Positions 8,590 through 16,342 of a stretch of 64,000 nt of DNA are shown here, one piece after another. A program made the position numbers and the translations under genes. The DNA comes from an uncultured Allobaculum sp. (GTDB lineage: Bacteria > Bacillota_I > Bacilli_A > Erysipelotrichales > Erysipelotrichaceae). Location: NCBI GenBank assembly GCA_910579655.1, contig CAJTVE010000001.1:1-64000 (forward strand), written 5' to 3'. Each line of letters opens with the position of its first letter. The first letter of the stretch is position 1. The notes beneath the pieces are model-generated. The model ran no database searches. It saw nothing but the letters and a program-made list of their open reading frames with translations, and had not been told where the DNA came from.

Positions 8590-9258
8590 ATGAACTATAC
8601 CGCTATTGTCCTGGCTGCGGGCAAAGGATGCCGCAGCCATCTTTCCTATAACAAAGTCCTGTTTCCTTACCAGGGCCAGCCGATTTTACAGAAAAGCCTG
8701 GACCTTTTTGAGTCCGATCCGGACTGCACCCAGATTGTCGTGGTGTGTGCCCGTGAGGAGCTGGCTGATTTTAAAGCCTGCTTTGCCAATTCCAAAACCC
8801 TGTTTACGATCGGGGGCAAGACCCGACAGAATTCTGTTTTTAATGGGCTGAACTGTACAAAGGAGCCTTATGTGCTCATTCATGATGGTGCCAGACCATT
8901 TGCCAGTATCCAGCTGATTGAGCGCCTCAAGAAAGCCGTCGTGGACTATGAAGCTGTTGTTCCGGGCGTGGAAGTCGTGGATACCATCAAAGAAATTGAT
9001 GACAAAGGCTTCTTTGTCCGCACACCGATGCGTGACCATCTGCGCGCGGTCCAGACCCCGCAGGCTTTTAAAACCACGTTGGTCAAAGAGGCTTTAAGAC
9101 GGGCTATTGAAGAGGGGGTTTTGGTGAGCGATGATGCGATGGCTGTTGAGCTGTTTAAACGGAAAAAATCGTATTGTGTCCCTGGCGAACTGGCGAACTT
9201 TAAAGTGACTACCTCCCAGGATCTCGAACGACTCACCGAAGTAAAGGAAGAAGCCTGA
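8590..9258 (+). CDS. ispD: 2-C-methyl-D-erythritol 4-phosphate cytidylyltransferase
   Basis: Third step of the MEP isoprenoid pathway: makes CDP-methylerythritol from MEP and CTP in the cytosol. 222 residues. The nucleotide-binding signature AAGKGCRSH is seen at the N-terminus, with IHDGARPF and the AVQTPQAF motif in the expected order. Typical family members have R or S after AAGxG and a K about 7 residues later (YNKVLFP), which is present. The frame starts at 8533, but 8590 (MNYTAIVLAAGKG) is the family start. Upstream lies a terminator and a TATACT box 6 nt from the ATG, and no SD, so the mRNA may be leaderless. A ribitol-phosphate cytidylyltransferase (TarI) is the main alternative, but no teichoic acid partner gene is adjacent. 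Confidence 0.85.
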   Translation: MNYTAIVLAAGKGCRSHLSYNKVLFPYQGQPILQKSLDLFESDPDCTQIVVVCAREELADFKACFANSKTLFTIGGKTRQNSVFNGLNCTKEPYVLIHDGARPFASIQLIERLKKAVVDYEAVVPGVEVVDTIKEIDDKGFFVRTPMRDHLRAVQTPQAFKTTLVKEALRRAIEEGVLVSDDAMAVELFKRKKSYCVPGELANFKVTTSQDLERLTEVKEEA

Positions 9259-9296
9259 AGTCGGAAGTCCGAAGCCAGAAGAGTCAGAGTCAGATA
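9255..9296 (+). repeat. Degenerate 7-bp tandem repeat after ispD
   Basis: Starting at the ispD stop codon the sequence runs GAAGTCG, GAAGTCC, GAAGCCA, GAAGAGT, then CAGAGTC: a decaying 7-base unit. One of many gene-tail tandem repeats in this window. Confidence 0.5.
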
Positions 9297-9366
9297 TCGA
9301 TCTTTAATCGACCAGCCGGCTTCGGCTAAAGAAAAACAAACCCAGCCACTGATCTGCTTTGGTGAC

Positions 9367-9411
9367 AAAGCCGATGACTGCTTGAAGTAACAGAACAGAC
9401 ATCGGCTTTTT
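9367..9411 (+). terminator. ispD terminator
   Basis: AAAGCCGATG pairs with CATCGGCTTT across a 23-base loop, then a T run. Confidence 0.8.
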
Positions 9412-9525
9412 GATTTGTTTTGACAGGCACCTGACCAGATCAAAGAGGAAATTGTGACATGATCTTAAGGAAATCATAAGCTTCGTTTTACTTTGGCTTT
9501 ACATCAAGGCTTTACAATGAAGGAC

Positions 9526-11886
9526 ATGAAACCTCTAGAACTCTTAGCGCCTACCAGTCTGAAAACCGGCCTGACTTTAGAGCAGGTCAGGCAGGCGCCC
9601 AAAAACCAAATTGATTCCAATCCTCAAAAAACCATCGGCCAGCTGGCTTTTGAGGAGTTTTTCTCGTTTTTTAATATCGTCAACTACATTCTGGCCGCCA
9701 TTGTTCTCTATACAGGCAGTTATCGCAACCTGTTGTTTATGATTATTGTCCTGTCTAACACGGTGATTGGCCTGTACCAGAAAATTCATTCCCGCCGGAT
9801 CCTGAATAAGCTGGCCTTGCTCCATGCCCAGAAATACCAGGTGCTGCGCGACGGCAAATGGCAGGCAATCGAAAGTGAGGACATTGCCCAGGGCGATATC
9901 CTGCGGGTGAATGCCGGGCTTCAGATTCCCTGTGATGGGGTGATTCGTTTCGGCGAATGCCAGGTCAATGAATCACCGCTGACCGGTGAATCCGATGCGC
10001 TGGACCGCATTGAAGGCGGCAGTTTATATGGCGGCTGCTTTGTTGTGTCTGGCACCTGTCTGATGCAGGCTGTCGATGTGGGCAGCGCGCAATATATGGC
10101 CACCATCATTAAAGAAGCCCGACGGGAAAAGGAATATCCCAGTCAGCTGCGGGATGTTTTAAATTCCATTATCAAATTCTGCACGATTATTCTTTTCCCA
10201 GCCGGCATTTTATTGTTTTGTAAACTGTTTTTTTACTCCGGGGTTGAGCTCAATACAGCACTGCTGAACACAACGGCATCGATGGTGGGCATGATTCCAG
10301 AAGGGTTGATCATCCTGACTTCGACCGCTCTGGCTGCAGCCGCAGTGAAAATGGCGCGCAAAGCCGTGCTGATTCATGAACTCTATTGCATTGAAAACCT
10401 GGCCCGGGTGGATACGCTTTGTCTGGACAAAACGGGCACCATTACCAGCGGCAAGATGAATGTAGTCCAGTATCTTCCGCTTGACGGCCAGTCAGAAGCG
10501 CAGATGAAGCAGGCTCTGGCCAATCTGTTTGGCTCTTTGGAGGATGACAACATGACCGCCCAGGCGATCAGACGATCGCTCTATCCATTGACTCCCACAG
10601 AAAAATCAACCGTCCGGTTTCCGTTTTCTTCGACGTGGAAATCTTCAGGGGCAGTATTTGGTGATACAACTCTGATTGTGGGGGCGTATTCCTTTATTTT
10701 TGAAAAGACAGACCCCAAAGTTCTGGCGCAGATTGAACAATATGCTGCCCAGGGATTACGGGTCCTGGTTCTGGCCAAAACCGGCCCCATTGAAAAACTG
10801 GCAAAAGGCAATTATACCCTTTGCGGACTGATTCTGATTGAAGATGAAATTCGTCCAGACGCAAAAGAAATCCTGGATTACTTCAAATCACAGGATGTCG
10901 ATCTGAAAATTATTTCCGGTGATATGGTCACGACTGTGGCCGCCATTGCCAAGAAAGCCGGTGTCGATGGCCATGCAGTCGACATGTCCAAAGTAGCCGA
11001 CGACCAGATTGGAGAAGTCGTCGCGCACAATTCAATTTTTGGCCGGGTTTCGCCCACCCAGAAAATGTTAATGGTCAAAGCCCTCCAGCAACAGGGCCAT
11101 ACCGTGGGGATGACGGGGGATGGCGTCAATGATGTTATGGCTTTAAAACAGGCAGACTGCTCCATTGCGATGGGTTCGGGAGCGCAGGCCGCCATGGCCG
11201 TTGCCTCCCTGGTTTTATTGCAGGATCAGTTTGCGGTGCTGCCGCAGATTGTCGCCGAGGGACGCTGTGTCATCAATAATATCCAGCGAACGGCTTCCTT
11301 ATTTTTGGTGAAAACCATTTTCAGCTTCCTGCTGACCGTTCTGACCGTCATCTGGATGCAGGCCTACCCGTTTGTTCCGATTCAGCTGACCTTTGTTTCC
11401 GCGATTGGTACCGGAATTCCAGCCTTTATCCTGACTTTTGAAAATGATATTTCCCGCCCGAAAGGCAGTTTTCTGGTCAGCGTGCTCTCCCGGGCCATTC
11501 CGGGCGCCCTGGCGATTTCATGCGGCATTTCGGTTTTGTATTGCATTGTGCAGTATGGTTCGGTTGATGTCAGCATGGAACAATACCAGACCATGTGCAC
11601 TCTGCTCGCCGCGCTCAATGCGCTGGGTGTCCTGTATATGATCTGCCGGCCGCTTTCTTTTTTGCGGCTGCTGGTTTTAAGCTTTTCTGTGCTCATGGCC
11701 ATTGGCGGCATTTTATTGTTGCCCAATGTATTCTTCCTGTACCGCTTAAGCTGGACCCTGAACCTGATTGTCCTTGCCGTTGGGGCTGGCCAGGAGTTTT
11801 TGCTTTACCAGCTCTGGCAGGTACGCTGGTCAAAGTATCTCAATAAACTGCCACTGGTGGCCAGGTCAGCTGCCGTTTCTGATTGA
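9526..11886 (+). CDS. P-type ATPase, cation-translocating (CtpE-like)
   Basis: Membrane cation pump of 786 residues. TGES motif at 153-156, phosphorylated D301 in LDKTGTIT, and TGDGVND at about 530 are all intact. The membrane motif is MIPEGL rather than a CPC heavy-metal motif, and there is no N-terminal metal-binding domain, so copper or zinc export is unlikely; the overall plan resembles mycobacterial CtpE, a calcium-uptake ATPase. About 8-10 transmembrane helices. Start: ATGs at 9517 and 9526 are both in frame. TACAAT at 9513-9518 overlaps the first and stands 7 nt before the second, so 9526 is preferred as a leaderless start. GGCTTTACA is repeated twice just upstream. Own terminator at 11906. 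Confidence 0.85.
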   Translation: MKPLELLAPTSLKTGLTLEQVRQAPKNQIDSNPQKTIGQLAFEEFFSFFNIVNYILAAIVLYTGSYRNLLFMIIVLSNTVIGLYQKIHSRRILNKLALLHAQKYQVLRDGKWQAIESEDIAQGDILRVNAGLQIPCDGVIRFGECQVNESPLTGESDALDRIEGGSLYGGCFVVSGTCLMQAVDVGSAQYMATIIKEARREKEYPSQLRDVLNSIIKFCTIILFPAGILLFCKLFFYSGVELNTALLNTTASMVGMIPEGLIILTSTALAAAAVKMARKAVLIHELYCIENLARVDTLCLDKTGTITSGKMNVVQYLPLDGQSEAQMKQALANLFGSLEDDNMTAQAIRRSLYPLTPTEKSTVRFPFSSTWKSSGAVFGDTTLIVGAYSFIFEKTDPKVLAQIEQYAAQGLRVLVLAKTGPIEKLAKGNYTLCGLILIEDEIRPDAKEILDYFKSQDVDLKIISGDMVTTVAAIAKKAGVDGHAVDMSKVADDQIGEVVAHNSIFGRVSPTQKMLMVKALQQQGHTVGMTGDGVNDVMALKQADCSIAMGSGAQAAMAVASLVLLQDQFAVLPQIVAEGRCVINNIQRTASLFLVKTIFSFLLTVLTVIWMQAYPFVPIQLTFVSAIGTGIPAFILTFENDISRPKGSFLVSVLSRAIPGALAISCGISVLYCIVQYGSVDVSMEQYQTMCTLLAALNALGVLYMICRPLSFLRLLVLSFSVLMAIGGILLLPNVFFLYRLSWTLNLIVLAVGAGQEFLLYQLWQVRWSKYLNKLPLVARSAAVSD

Positions 11887-11905
11887 CAAACTGAGTATTG
11901 CGAAC

Positions 11906-11956
11906 AAAACAGGCTTGAAATCTGGAGACTCTTTCCGGACTTCAAGCCTGTTTTCT
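11906..11956 (+). terminator. ATPase terminator
   Basis: Twelve-pair perfect stem AACAGGCTTGAA with TTCAAGCCTGTT, then TTCTTTTC. Confidence 0.85.
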
Positions 11957-12279
11957 TTTCGATTGGGATTAGGAAACTCCGATAGGTGAGGTGGTATTCG
12001 AAAGAAATGGAGGCTTCCTCTTATTGGGCAGCTACAGGATACAGGAGCAAAGAACAATTGGTACTGATCAGTCTGGCGAAAATTAAAATGGCCAAAAACA
12101 GGCTTGTTAGAGGTGTTTTTGGCCAGTATCTGATTTTGATGAACGATTGAGGCTCGATAGAAATGAAGCCAAAATGACAGCTAAACTAAATGCTCATCCG
12201 ACCATGATGGGATTGGAGATTGGCTCAAAGAAAGCTTGTCTGGTGTTTTCGTTAATCATTGGTTTTCACGGCTGACGAA
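11957..12279. other. Gap with a long perfect inverted repeat
   Basis: No gene seen. It contains a 12-bp perfect inverted repeat at 12089-12125 (TGGCCAAAAACA ... TGTTTTTGGCCA, 13-base loop). Its loop region GGCTTGTT echoes the preceding terminator stem. It may be the minus-strand terminator of the lipoprotein gene, although it lies about 155 bases beyond the stop. Confidence 0.5.
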
Positions 12280-12924
12280 TTATCCGGCAAGTGTGAAAGT
12301 CAAAGGGCCAGCCAGAACACTGAGTCCAAAGCCATCACTGACGATGACTGAAAACTGGTAATCGCCATCCAGCCAGGGGGTTCCTGGATTGAAAGGTTCG
12401 CCAGTGTTCAGATCGTAAAGAACATAACCTGGTTTTCCTTCAACCAGATCCTGGGAAGAAATCCAGTCCAGAGAAACAGGCTGCCCGCCTTTAAACAGAG
12501 TGGCGTGGACGTAGTTTTGAATGGAAAAATCGGTTGTCAGGACAGGTTCATTTGGTGAAGTCAGCTCTATTTCTGGATTTTGAGTTGAACGGATCCAGAC
12601 ATTGATCGTTTCGGAATCAATCACCTGATCCTTTGAATCAATAATTTGTAGTTCTGCTTGCTGAATTTCCATCGTTTTGGACTGATCGTAATTTAATACT
12701 GCTTTTAGAGATGGATCAGTAATCTGAACCAGCGATTGCAAGTCTGGATCTGTGCTATCTGGTTCAACACCAAAATCCGTTTCTCCGGTAAACACATATC
12801 CTTTCCTTTCGGTGTTCTGAACAGCGGACGATGTTTGCGAAGAGGGATCAGTCTCGCTGCTGCAAGCTGAGAGAAGGAATGCGAATGTAAGTAAATAGGC
12901 TGACAGTGTCTTAAAACGCTTCAT
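12280..12924 (-). CDS. Secreted lipoprotein of unknown function
   Basis: A 214-residue protein with a clear lipoprotein signal peptide: basic start MKRFK, hydrophobic stretch and lipobox LLSAC with lipidated C21. A Ser/Thr-rich linker follows (22-40). The remainder is beta-rich and ends in short strands such as YQFSVIVSDGFG, as in Ig-like or transthyretin-like extracellular modules. No catalytic motif or named family is recognised. Start is supported by AAGGAAGGG about 9 nt upstream. It lies below the cyclophilin gene on the same strand but is separated by 350 bases and a terminator, so it is likely its own unit. Confidence 0.75.
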   Translation of the reverse strand: MKRFKTLSAYLLTFAFLLSACSSETDPSSQTSSAVQNTERKGYVFTGETDFGVEPDSTDPDLQSLVQITDPSLKAVLNYDQSKTMEIQQAELQIIDSKDQVIDSETINVWIRSTQNPEIELTSPNEPVLTTDFSIQNYVHATLFKGGQPVSLDWISSQDLVEGKPGYVLYDLNTGEPFNPGTPWLDGDYQFSVIVSDGFGLSVLAGPLTFTLAG

Positions 12925-13276
12925 TGGTATTTTCCCTTCCTTTGTAATTTAACACTAGCATATTTTTCACCTAATTTCCAGCCCAAAAGTTCGAGAACCC
13001 ACCGCCCTAACCGGAGTCACTTGCAAGAGTCATCCTGAATTCCTCAATGCGATTCTGCCTGGGCAATCGAATAAGACAATATCAAAGCAGAAGGCAGCCT
13101 GGAAAAGGCATTGAAAGGCGGACAGACAAAGAAAAAACTCTGCCTTTTAATGAAGAGCAGAGTTTCTGGTGTTTCAAAGCAGTCGAAGATTCCAGCCTGG
13201 TCAGCCAGTGGATAACTGGATCTTTACCAGCCTGCGGTACAGACGAAATCTTGTAAAAAGATTAATGAAGAAGGAT
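12925..13276. other. Gap between ppiB and lipoprotein gene
   Basis: Holds the ppiB terminator (13132-13165, minus strand) and, beyond it, the presumed promoter of the lipoprotein gene. Nothing else is recognised. Confidence 0.5.
13132..13165 (-). terminator. ppiB terminator
   Basis: Read on the minus strand, AAACTCTGC and GCAGAGTTT pair and are followed by a T run. Confidence 0.75.
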
Positions 13277-13762
13277 TTATCCTTCTACGCGGACAGATTT
13301 GATGACCTGTGGTTCTTTTGGCATATCACGAAAATCGGTTTTCACGCTGGCCACATGATCAACACCTTCCATGCCGGAAGTGACTTTGCCAAATGCTGCG
13401 TACTGGCCATCAAGCCATGGAGAATCAGCGTGCATGATGAAGAACTGGCTGCCGGCCGAGTCTGGATCCTGCGCTCTGGCCATGGACAGAACGCCGCGGG
13501 TATGTTTGAGATCGTTCTGGGCAAAGCCGTTGGCCTTGAATTCGCCAGGAATGCTGTAACCAGGACCGCCGGTTCCATTACCGGCCGGGTCGCCGCCCTG
13601 GATCATGAAGCCAGGAATGACACGGTGGAAATTGAGTCCGTCATAGAAGCCTTCATTGGCGAGTTTCTCGAAGTTTTCAACTGTTTTGGGCGCTTTGTCA
13701 GGATACAGTTCGCCCTTGATGACGTCACCATTGTCCATGGTGATTGTAAATGTTTTAGCCAT
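13277..13762 (-). CDS. ppiB: Peptidyl-prolyl cis-trans isomerase, cyclophilin type
   Basis: Cytosolic cyclophilin, 161 residues, no signal peptide. The conserved core is present: FHRVIPGFMIQGGDP, the active-site arginine in FHR, SAGSQFFIM, and LDGQYAAFGKV. The final tryptophan of the human cyclosporin site corresponds to DGQYAAFG, as in many bacterial forms. The frame extends to 13783, but the start at 13762 (MAKTFT) has GGAGG 7 nt upstream. A perfect palindrome, GACAAG AATC CTTGTC, lies at 13779-13794 in the leader. Single gene with its own terminator. Confidence 0.93.
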   Translation of the reverse strand: MAKTFTITMDNGDVIKGELYPDKAPKTVENFEKLANEGFYDGLNFHRVIPGFMIQGGDPAGNGTGGPGYSIPGEFKANGFAQNDLKHTRGVLSMARAQDPDSAGSQFFIMHADSPWLDGQYAAFGKVTSGMEGVDHVASVKTDFRDMPKEPQVIKSVRVEG

Positions 13763-13778
13763 TGGTTTTCCTCCAATC

Positions 13779-13794
13779 GACAAGAATCCTTGTC
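13779..13794. promoter_or_regulatory. Palindrome in the ppiB leader
   Basis: GACAAG, four bases, CTTGTC: perfect 6+6 inverted repeat about 17 nt before the ppiB ATG. It could be an operator or a small leader hairpin. Confidence 0.35.
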
Positions 13795-14078
13795 TTCCTT
13801 GTATTATTGTAGCGGGAAGACTTCAAGAGTGGTCAGATAAGAACTGACTGGATTTGGAAAATGAAGTCTGAAGAAAACTGGATTGCAGATTCCAGAAATC
13901 GGATCCGCCAGGCAGCTGTAAAACAAACCGACCAATCATAAAGACTGCCAAAAAAAGGCGGATCATCAAAAGATCAAAGACTGCATATTAAAAGGCCAGA
14001 AATAGAAGTACAAGACTAAATAGAAGTACAAGACTACAAGAATACAGGAATAAAAGCATGAGAAGAAAACAGAGAATG
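13795..14078. other. Gap between ppiB and S66 gene
   Basis: Divergent region of about 300 bases. It holds the ppiB promoter area on the minus strand and an 18-bp tandem duplication at 14001-14036. No clear plus-strand promoter was picked out. Confidence 0.45.
14001..14036 (+). repeat. 18-bp tandem duplication
   Basis: AATAGAAGTACAAGACTA occurs twice without a gap, 56 bases before the S66-family start codon. Confidence 0.85.
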
Positions 14079-14091
14079 GAGGAGTTTCCTC
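14079..14091 (+). promoter_or_regulatory. SD-containing hairpin touching the S66 start codon
   Basis: GAGGA, loop GTT, TCCTC, then ATG at 14092. The GGAGGAG SD sits in the 5' arm, so the hairpin would hide it. Confidence 0.45.
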
Positions 14092-15192
14092 ATGAGTGAG
14101 CGTGTCTATCTGTGCGCCCTTTCGGATCCGATTACGGATCGAAGCCGCTATGAAAAACTGAAACCAGAATTTGAAAAACAGGGAATTGTCCTTGAACTTT
14201 CCCCGCTGCTTGAAAAAGATCTGCCTGCTCCCACAAAAGCCGACGATTTTAATAAGGCGCTGCGCAGTGGGCGTTACAGCTGGATTGTCGATGTTTCCGG
14301 CGGAAATCTTGCCAATCTGGTGCTGCCGTATCTGGATTATGAAGCTTACCAGAGTGGATCGACCTACTATGCCGCTTTCAGTGATGGGACCTGCATCGTC
14401 AATGCGCTCGCCGCCAGAGCACATAAAAAGGCCATGCTTTTTCCTATCTGGAATCAGACCGACTTTGGCCAGACCATTTTGCTGTTCAAAACCCGCAAGA
14501 TGCCGGCAGCCATTGAGCCGATGAATCAGGCCAATCCGATGCCCCGCCATGGCCGGATTTTTGGCGGCAACATCCGCTGCTTTTTAAAGCTGGCCGGAAC
14601 AGATGGCTTCCCGGATCTTTCGGATGGATATCTGCTGCTGGAATCGTCGAGTGCCAACTGGAATGCATTTCGATCGATGAGTGCGCATCTTGCCCAGATT
14701 GGGGCTCTGGACTCGCTTTGTGGAATCATTCTTGGCCGGTTCAATGTGCTCGAACGCCAGGCCCAGGGCAGAGAAAACGCGCTTCGGCTCATGGCGGCTT
14801 ATCTGGATTCTTTGCTGATCGATTCCGTAGATTTTTACAGGGCTGATGGAATTGGCCATATCGCCAATTCGCAGGGCATCTGGATCAGTGCCGGCAAACC
14901 GCTTTTGAAGCAGGGACACAGTCCGTTTTGGCAGTCAGAGGCTGGAAAAGAAAGTGCATCTCAAAAAACACAGGAAATGCCAAAGCCAGGTCCAGTTCAA
15001 AAGCCCATTGGGGCCAGCCCGACTCCTCCCCGAAAGCAGGGGAACGATCATCACCGGATAAAAACCAATCCTGAAGTGAACAATATGACCGGAAATAACG
15101 GGGAAACATCAAAAAACAAGCCGCATTCTTATACAATTTCGACAGGAGATGTCTATATCACGCCATTTGCTTCTTCTAAAAAGAGACAATGA
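14092..15192 (+). CDS. S66-family protein (LD-carboxypeptidase/MccF-like) lacking the nucleophilic serine
   Basis: A 366-residue protein. Residues 1-285 follow the S66 fold of LD-carboxypeptidases and MccF: the nucleophile-elbow region at 69-81 (SGGNLANLVLPYLDY), FSDGT, GGNI at the second domain, E184 in LLLESSS and H256 in GIGH. In active members the elbow carries Ser (GGxxS or GGFNSN); here that position is A74 (codon GCC). Glu and His of the triad are kept, so this looks like a pseudoenzyme that may still bind muropeptides or acyl-nucleotide ligands. The last 80 residues are a low-complexity Pro/Lys/Asn tail, unusual for the family. Start at 14092 has GGAGGAG 7 nt away. The DUF624-like gene follows after 9 bases, probably in the same transcript. 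Confidence 0.8.
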   Translation: MSERVYLCALSDPITDRSRYEKLKPEFEKQGIVLELSPLLEKDLPAPTKADDFNKALRSGRYSWIVDVSGGNLANLVLPYLDYEAYQSGSTYYAAFSDGTCIVNALAARAHKKAMLFPIWNQTDFGQTILLFKTRKMPAAIEPMNQANPMPRHGRIFGGNIRCFLKLAGTDGFPDLSDGYLLLESSSANWNAFRSMSAHLAQIGALDSLCGIILGRFNVLERQAQGRENALRLMAAYLDSLLIDSVDFYRADGIGHIANSQGIWISAGKPLLKQGHSPFWQSEAGKESASQKTQEMPKPGPVQKPIGASPTPPRKQGNDHHRIKTNPEVNNMTGNNGETSKNKPHSYTISTGDVYITPFASSKKRQ

Positions 15193-15201
15193 CGTGATCG
15201 G

Positions 15202-16023
15202 ATGCTGAAAAATATGAAACCTTTAAAAAATCCGTTCCGATTTACCAGTCTGCTGCGGCCGATGATCTACCTGTTTCTGTTTTCTCTGATCTATGGGTTT
15301 GGAACCCTGATGCTGCTGGATCTGCCTGCTCCATGGAATGACATCACCCGCACGCTGCTTCTCGCGGTGTTTGGGCTGGGACTGTATTTTGTCTCCACCC
15401 TGATCTGGGGCAAAAAGCGAAAAACTTTAGCTTTAAAACGGACGGCTGAAGTCTTTGGATTGTGCCTGTTTCTGGCCGTGTTCACTACCGTGGTCATCTC
15501 GCCTTTATCCCTGCAGGGAAACCATGTGGTCTGGCTGATTGTCGGAGCCATTCTGGGAACGTTCTGTCTGTTGTTTGCCCTGCCGACGCTGGTCCTGTTT
15601 TTTCGGGCGATTTATGATGGTATTGACTCGTTTGGTGAGCAGGTTAAATTTGTCCGGCTGGCCTGGAAAGGCAGGTTCTGGTACATCCTGAATTTGTGGC
15701 TGATGTTGTTTGTCTTGATGTACGCCTGGGATAATTTCATGGGCGGCCCGTTGTACAGCGGCGGTGGTTTTGATGCGCCATCGATTTTTACTACTCTGAT
15801 GTATCTCAAAGAGCCGACGATTTACTTTGAAATGATCCTGCTTCTCTCCCAGGGGGCGGCTGGAACCTGGGAGCTGACGGTGCTTGGCATTCTGGAATCC
15901 TTATTGATGGTGTTTCTGGAATGCAATCTGATCGCCGCTATTGGTGAGGCTGGTCAGCAGATGTGGAATGAGTACCACTACAACAAGCCGATCGAAAAAA
16001 ATTCACCAGTTTCCAGACGATGA
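15202..16023 (+). CDS. DUF624-like multi-pass membrane protein
   Basis: A 273-residue protein with about six hydrophobic segments (25-45, 55-75, 90-110, 115-145, 165-190, 225-250). The spacing and the short loop with FFRAIYDGIDSFGEQVKFVRLAWKGRFW resemble DUF624/YesL proteins, whose function is unknown; this assignment is by impression. Start taken as the ATG at 15202; another ATG lies 12 bases in, and neither has a good SD, which suggests translational coupling to the S66 gene 9 bases upstream. A terminator and the 13-bp array follow. Confidence 0.65.
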   Translation: MLKNMKPLKNPFRFTSLLRPMIYLFLFSLIYGFGTLMLLDLPAPWNDITRTLLLAVFGLGLYFVSTLIWGKKRKTLALKRTAEVFGLCLFLAVFTTVVISPLSLQGNHVVWLIVGAILGTFCLLFALPTLVLFFRAIYDGIDSFGEQVKFVRLAWKGRFWYILNLWLMLFVLMYAWDNFMGGPLYSGGGFDAPSIFTTLMYLKEPTIYFEMILLLSQGAAGTWELTVLGILESLLMVFLECNLIAAIGEAGQQMWNEYHYNKPIEKNSPVSRR

Positions 16024-16046
16024 GCTGATCCTTCTGGAAGACCTTC

Positions 16047-16078
16047 AAGCGCCGTGGAAGAAATTCCTGGCGCTTTTC
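16047..16078 (+). terminator. Terminator whose T-run begins the tandem array
   Basis: AAGCGCC pairs with GGCGCTT; the following TTTTC is the start of the first 13-bp repeat unit. Confidence 0.7.
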
Positions 16079-16163
16079 TATTCGTCTTTTCTATTCGTCT
16101 TTTCTATTCGTCTTTTCTATTCGTCTTTTCTATTCGTCTTTTCTATTCGTCTTTTCCATTCGT
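16073..16163 (+). repeat. Seven tandem copies of a 13-bp unit
   Basis: CTTTTCTATTCGT repeated seven times without gaps; six copies are identical and the last has one change (T to C at position 7 of the unit). It begins inside the terminator U-tract. Confidence 0.97.
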
Positions 16164-16342
16164 GTGTTCATGTCGTGTTCATGGTTTTCCTTTGATTCTT
16201 ATGGCTTTTCACAGGGGTTCATTTTCATGGCTGCGAAATGAAAGTGCGGGTCCAATTGCCAATGGCAAAACGATCAGAGATAGGGGAAAATGAGAAGAAA
16301 GCTGAAACAAGAGAAAGCTGAACTGAAGAAAGGAGAGTGTCT

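Larger units (their letters stand above)
16024..16342. other. Gap holding a terminator and a 7-copy tandem array
   Basis: Terminator 16047-16078, array 16073-16163, then about 170 bases before recG in which no gene is seen. Short ORFs reading through the array in two frames (repeated YSSFLFVFSIRLF-like peptides) are by-products of the repeat. Confidence 0.6.

Noticed and set aside
13169..13840. 223-codon plus-strand ORF
   Set aside because: Antisense to ppiB, which has clear cyclophilin motifs and a GGAGG SD.
16073..16163. CRISPR array
   Set aside because: Units of 13 bases are contiguous with no spacers and no cas genes are present; it is a simple tandem repeat. The same applies to 53033-53084.
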